From Chara braunii (lineage: Eukaryota > Streptophyta > Charophyceae > Charales > Characeae), in NCBI GenBank assembly GCA_003427395.1, contig BFEA01000382.1, positions 920,158-955,689 of the forward strand: a DNA stretch of 35,532 nucleotides. Reading direction: 5' to 3'. The notes beneath the pieces are model-generated. The model made no database searches and was not told where the DNA came from. It worked only from the letters and a program-made list of their open reading frames with translations. This document shows, piece after piece, positions 31,210 through 35,532 of this stretch (position 1 is the first letter of the stretch; the number at the start of each line of letters is the position of its first letter). The position numbers and the translations under genes are program-made.

Positions 31210-34010
31210 GGAAACACCTCGGGCCAGTAGGAGTATTAGCCGCTCTTACTCGCGCTGAAGTGGTAACGTTGCCTTCCTCACTTCAGGCGCTGGCCAAGGC
31301 TAGAGACCCACGTATCGCCCCGCAGACACATTCGGACCCACCGACGCTATGTTCGAGAGATGTGTCTGAGGCCCTAGAGAAGTTAGAGACTGAGTGGTCA
31401 GGGAAGCACCCCAGGGACTCTTGGGCGATGATAAGTAGAGGTCCAAAGGGTGAACATTTTGTGGTAGAAGTTGATGTAGGTGGCCGAAAAGTGGGCGCCT
31501 TCGCGGACATAGGCTCTACACGAAATTTCATCAGTCGTGTTTGTGTGGATAGACTGCGTTTAGGGGACCAAGTGCAACGGCTTAGCAGAACTGTAGCTTC
31601 TACGCTGGCTAACAAACACCAAATGTTGGTAAAAGACTATCTCAAGGACTTAGTGTGCACCTTCTCCTATGGAGGAGGGGAAGTGAGTCATAAAATCTCC
31701 TTCCTGGTTAGCGACGAACTGCCCTTTGATATGCTCCTAGGTATGTACTACCTCGAGGTCTCCCAACCGCAGTTTGATTGGGATAGAAAGGTGTTGATTC
31801 ACAAAATACATCTGTTATATTGCAGAAGTTTAAAACTAGCAGTCTGATAGAAAACTACGGGTGTATGTGTACATCATCTTTCTATAACTATTCTAAGCAG
31901 AATCGCGAGGAGGGTATGAACTTAGTCTTTGTCTCTAAGAAAGGGGAGACCGTTAAAACACCCCCAGAGATAGAATCAGTCGTCGCACAATATTCAGACC
32001 TTTTTGAGGAGCCCACAGGCGTGGTGGAAAGGGAGGTTGTCCATGCAATAGAGGTTGTCCCAGGTAGCAAGGTGCCTAGAGGACGAATCTATAGGATGTC
32101 TCCTGCGGAGTTAGATGAGCTTCGCCGCCAGCTCAAGGAGCTCACAGAGAAGGGATGGATACGGCCTAGTACCTCCCCTTACGGTGCGCCAGTCTTATTT
32201 GTCCCAAAGAAGGGAGGTCCATTAAGGATGTGCATTGACTATAGGGGTCTCAATGCCATCACCGTTAAGAACGCAGAGCCCCTACCCCGCATCGACGACC
32301 TCTTGGATAGAGTGCAGGGATGCCGGTACTTTACCACGATAAATCTGAAGTCCAAATACCATCAAATTGCTATTAGGCCTGAGGATCAGCACAAAACCGC
32401 AATATAGACTAGGTACGGTCTGTACGAGTTTGTGGTGATGCCCTTTGGACTATGCAATGCACCTGGTACGTTCCAGCACGCGATGAACAATATTTTTCAT
32501 GACTACTTAGACAAGTTTATCATCGTGTACCTCGACGATATTCTCATCTTTAGTAGGGTTGTAGAGGAGCACGATGAGCAATTGAAAACAATGCTAGGTC
32601 TCCTAAGACCGCACCAGTATAAGCTTAACTTGTAGAAATGTGAGTTTGGTCGCACTAAGATCTTGTGCTTGGGTCATGAAATCTCAGCAGATGGATTGAG
32701 GCTGGATGATGCTAAGGTGGCCAGCATACGTGACTGGCCCAGACCTCAGACTGGTACTGAGGTCAGATCGTTTTTGGGGATGAAGGGCTACTATCGTCCG
32801 TTTGTGAAGAACTATGGTACTATAGCTTCCCCATTGACACATCTTACTCGACTGGACACCCCTTGGGAGTGGACTGAAGAGTGTGAGGCAGCCTGCAGGA
32901 TATTGAAGTATGCCCTGACACACTATGAGGTTCTTAAACTTCCTGATCCTGATAAGTCGTTTGTCGTGACCACAGACGCCAACCAATATGGCGCGGTCCT
33001 TGCACAAAAAAAGGGGCCCAAGTTGAGACCTATCGAGTACATGAGCAAAAAGATGCCATCTAAGAAACTAGCGAAGTCCGCTTATGAGTGTAAGCTCTAT
33101 GCCCCGTACAGAGCGCTGGTACATTAGAGACACTATCTCCTTGGCAAATTTTTCTACGTGAGATCTGACCATGCGACCTTGCATTGGATTAAGACACAAC
33201 CAGTCCTCTCTGACGCATTGAAGCGATGGATTCAAGTGATAGACGTGTATAACTATCAACTTGATCCAATCAAGGGAGAGTACAACAAAGTGGTTAATGC
33301 ATTATCTAGCCTGGCGGATTATCTGAGCGCACTAGTGACTGAATTTATCAAATCTAGCGACTTAACTCGATCATTGGTGGATGCCTATCAGCAAGATCCA
33401 GTTATGTCTGAGATCATCCGTAGATTCCAAGCAAAGGACAAAAAGACTTTGGACGAATTTACGATGGAGGACGGCTTGTTGTTTCTTGAGAAAGCAAGGA
33501 ATCAAAGTTTGTGTGTTCCCACAACTTCCCAGTATTGAGTCGTTACGTAGTTTATTTTTAGGAGAATGCCATGATGCAACTGGTCATTTTGGCTACAAAA
33601 AGACATCAGCGAACTTAGCACAAAGATTCTGGTCACCCTCTATTATGCTAGATGCAAAATGCTATGTTGAAACCTGCAAGGTTTGCCAGAGGGACAAACC
33701 GAGGACTCAGGCTCCGCTTGGGCTGATCAAGCCCTTGCCGATTCCTGAAGGACCTGGTCAGAGTGTGTCCATGGACTTCATGGATACTCTTGTGACCAGT
33801 AAGTCCGGCAAAAGGCACATCTTCGTAATAGTGGACCGCTTTACTAAGAATGCAAGACTAATCGCTATGCCAGAAACAACTAAAACTGACCACGTCATCA
33901 AACTGTTTATGGATAATTGGGTACGTGATTTCGGTTTGCCTACATCTTTCGTTAGTGATAGGGATGTGAGATTCACAAGTGAACTGAGGCAGACTGGCAG
34001 TCAACCACTG
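31077..34010 (+). pseudogene. pol: Gypsy element 3 pol (PR, RT, RNase H, partial integrase)
   Basis: Protease is in frame 3, overlapping the end of gag. Its active site reads FADIGSTRNFIS, with Ile where Thr or Ser is required, followed by FDMLLGMYY. RT moves to frame 2 near 31830 with [39 protein letters not shown] (the motif A Asp is Asn), [13 protein letters not shown] and YLDD at 32528-32539. In-frame stops are TAG at 32405-32407, TAG at 32633-32635 and TAG at 33125-33127. RNase H shows TTDANQYGAVLAQ, two residues shorter than usual. Integrase continues in frame 3 after a shift near 33520: HDATGHFG, CKVCQ, SMDFMDTL and VSDRDVRFTS are present, but sequence homology stops soon after, before the third catalytic residue (Glu). 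The tail after 33995 is unrelated sequence. Confidence 0.88.
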
Positions 34011-34107
34011 TTTTTTTTTTTCCCCTCCAATTGTGCGAGGATCAGGGTCCTCGGTAGGCCTAAGGGCCCTGTTTGCAGCATTGCCCTCCCTAAGTGAAGG
34101 TGGAGGT

Positions 34108-34130
34108 GCCCGCCCTAAGAGAAGGCGGGC
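34108..34130. repeat. Perfect 7-bp GC-rich hairpin
   Basis: GCCCGCC (34108-34114), 9-base loop CTAAGAGAA, GGCGGGC (34124-34130). Confidence 0.75.
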
Positions 34131-34574
34131 CTGACATATCGCAAGAGGCCCTCGACTGCCAATTTCATATTTGAGGTCCAGGTAGTTGCGACGCGCCAGT
34201 TGGTTGAGAGAAACTCAGGCCGGGCAACAAAGACATTTCCATGGCCCTCCGGGCTTTTCCAAAGAATGCAGGCCCTGGGCGTGATTCGCAGCCTCATACA
34301 GAGACAGTTGGGCGCCCAACCGAACGAGGCCCAGCAGCTTAGTAGCTGCTGTACACAGGCAGACTCCTGGGCCTTCCGGAGGCTTCTGGGCCCAGGCCAG
34401 GGCAGCCAGGCAGGGCAAGCAGGCCAGCGCTTTCCATAAAGGAAAGAGCTCTCCGCTGGCAGGCTCATTCGGTCACTTGCTGGCTGGCAGCAGCGCTGCT
34501 GGAGCGATTGCTCGTGGGCTGACTGCCGGCATTGGAGCAAGAGGCTGCGCACGTGCAGTCGTGTGTGGGAGCAG

Positions 34575-34595
34575 GGCGCTGCTGAGGGCAGCGCC
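34575..34595. repeat. Perfect 8-bp hairpin
   Basis: GGCGCTGC (34575-34582), loop TGAGG, GCAGCGCC (34588-34595). Confidence 0.8.
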
Positions 34596-34852
34596 ATAGC
34601 CAGCCTCCATAGCGGGCTCGGCTTGGATACACAGTGAGGCGCAGGGGTGGTCTTTGGGTGCAAGAGAGTTCATGTGTGGGTGTTAAGTCAGGGAATGGCG
34701 AAGGATGATGACGATGATGATGTGAGGGCACTAACCTTGTATTGGCGATGGTCATCATATGGGCGACATCTTCAAGTACTTCGGGTAGCCGCTGATGTCA
34801 ACAGTTGCATTGTCTATTATTAGGCTGATCGTAGCTGTGTAGGAGTAGGCTG

Positions 34853-34865
34853 GGCGCTGAGCGCC
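34853..34865. repeat. Near-palindrome GGCGCT-G-AGCGCC
   Basis: Six-base perfect arms around one central G. Repeats the GGCGCT/AGCGCC theme of 34575-34595. Confidence 0.7.
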
Positions 34866-35379
34866 AAGTAGGAGTGTGAAGGGACTAGACTCTTGTGTTG
34901 CTGAAGGAGAGAGAAAGCTCTCCATGTTATAGGTTTTCAGTACTACGAACCTCCATTGGTGTATTATTGGTGCAATGCTGCTCTCTGGACACAGTGTGAC
35001 TATTTGGCTTTTAATGTGATGGTGTAATCTAGATTTGTCATCTCACTGTTGCTTATTTTCCTTGCAATTGGGCCCACAAGGCCCAAATGTTTTCGTTTTG
35101 CCAACCCTTGTCGGGATCCCGAACTTTGTGGTTGAATTCATTTTCCCAAATAGGACTACATTTTGGAAAGGTAGTGGTGGTTTAAACAAACGACGGTTTC
35201 ATTATAATTTATAAACCAATTTTGAGGCCGGAGACCTCACATCTCAACCCGGATTATTGACAGCATCGGCCAACTTAGCTCACAGGCGCACCGCCTGCGG
35301 TCCATTTCAATACACGAGATTGGACCGTTCAAAGAAGTAGAGAAGTCATATCTGAAGGAGCATATAAAGGCTACCTACT

Positions 35380-35404
35380 TTTTTTTTTTTTTTTTTTTTT
35401 TTTT
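35380..35404. repeat. Poly-T tract
   Basis: About 25 consecutive T. On the - strand this could be the poly-A tail of a retrocopy lying to its left on the map, but no such gene was recognised. Confidence 0.9.
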
Positions 35405-35532
35405 CTGTCGTGCTCGATGATCAATGCTTGATAATCAATCGTTGGCAATCTGAAGTTGACGCACTGCGCGGCGCTTTGAGTCTTTTTTTGTTTCTTTCTC
35501 TTTTTTCTTAACCAGCCCTGACCCCACTGGGG

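Larger units (their letters stand above)
29269..34010 (+). mobile_element. Gypsy element 3: truncated Ty3/gypsy retrotransposon
   Basis: Carries gag (29269-31209) and pol with protease, RT, RNase H and the first part of integrase on the + strand. No LTRs, PBS or polypurine tract are seen on either side. It ends abruptly inside integrase at about 33990-34010, next to a T11 run. Motifs differ from element 2 throughout, so it is a separate family. Stops, frameshifts and lost catalytic residues show it is inactive. Confidence 0.88.
33996..35532. other. Unassigned 3' flank with hairpins
   Basis: Starts at a T11 run (34010-34022). From about 34050 to 34660 it is GC-rich; frames of up to 182 codons on the - strand show no domain and overlap others, so they are not supported. 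Three perfect small stems are listed separately. From 34700 on it is ordinary AT-balanced DNA with GATGATGACGATGATGATG near 34705 and a T25 run at about 35380-35404. It might include an LTR or promoter, but no copy exists in the window to prove it. Confidence 0.4.

Noticed and set aside
34115-34758. 182-codon - strand ORF and its overlapping neighbours
   Set aside because: GC-rich, Cys/Trp/Pro/Ser-heavy sequence typical of chance frames, with competing frames on both strands and no domain.

Overview
This is nuclear DNA from a eukaryote, most likely a plant or streptophyte alga. The retrotransposons are primed by initiator-tRNA-Met-type binding sites (TGGTATC-GAGC), the elements are Ty3/gypsy and plant-type LINEs, and (CT)n, (CA)n and (TTGA)n microsatellites are abundant. 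The overall style recalls the repeat-rich genome of the charophyte Chara, but that guess rests on memory and has low confidence. I see no bacterial or organellar gene cluster, no rRNA and no CRISPR array. No intact host gene can be defended. The window is essentially a graveyard of retroelements separated by low-complexity DNA.

Layout. Bases 1-70 are a library artefact: a stray 34-base end identical to 4882-4915, then a Tn5/Nextera mate-pair junction adapter. From 71 to 1749 there is a CT tract, a short unassigned protein-like stretch (599-1018) and a nested direct/inverted repeat that can fold into a long hairpin. Gypsy element 1 (+ strand, about 1750-6768) has a partial 5' LTR, PBS, a broken pol lacking gag and protease, a polypurine tract and a 3' LTR. 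From 6769 to 12929 lies gene-poor DNA with microsatellites, a 36-bp triple tandem repeat, two tRNA-like (SINE-like) copies in opposite orientation, a GT-rich minisatellite zone and one N. Gypsy element 2 (- strand, about 12930-21897) is the most complete: two LTRs of about 1.15 kb that look very similar, a PBS, gag with a zinc knuckle, then protease, RT, RNase H, integrase and a chromodomain-like tail, all with several nonsense changes. From 21898 to 22370 are poly-A/poly-T tracts and a dispersed repeat. A LINE (+ strand, coding body 22896-28582) carries ORF1 with a CCHC-like knuckle and ORF2 with endonuclease and RT, broken by stops, frameshifts and a 191-bp duplication. Gypsy element 3 (+ strand, about 29269-34000) has gag and pol but no recognisable LTRs and is cut off inside integrase. 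From about 34000 to 35532 the DNA is unassigned and contains several perfect small hairpins.

How the parts relate. Each retroelement once encoded its own replication machinery: Gag to package RNA, protease to process, RT/RNase H to copy, integrase to insert; the LINE used an endonuclease plus RT. All are now defective. Many of the stops have the form expected if CAG, CAA, CGA or TGG codons had mutated to TAG, TAA or TGA, as in methylation-driven C-to-T decay. I did not find a new biological system. The points most worth checking are the mate-pair junction and its geometry, the long hairpin at 1.1-1.5 kb, the LINE stop/start overlap, a possible slippery site in element 3, and antisense intron-plus-ORF structures in the element 2 LTRs.
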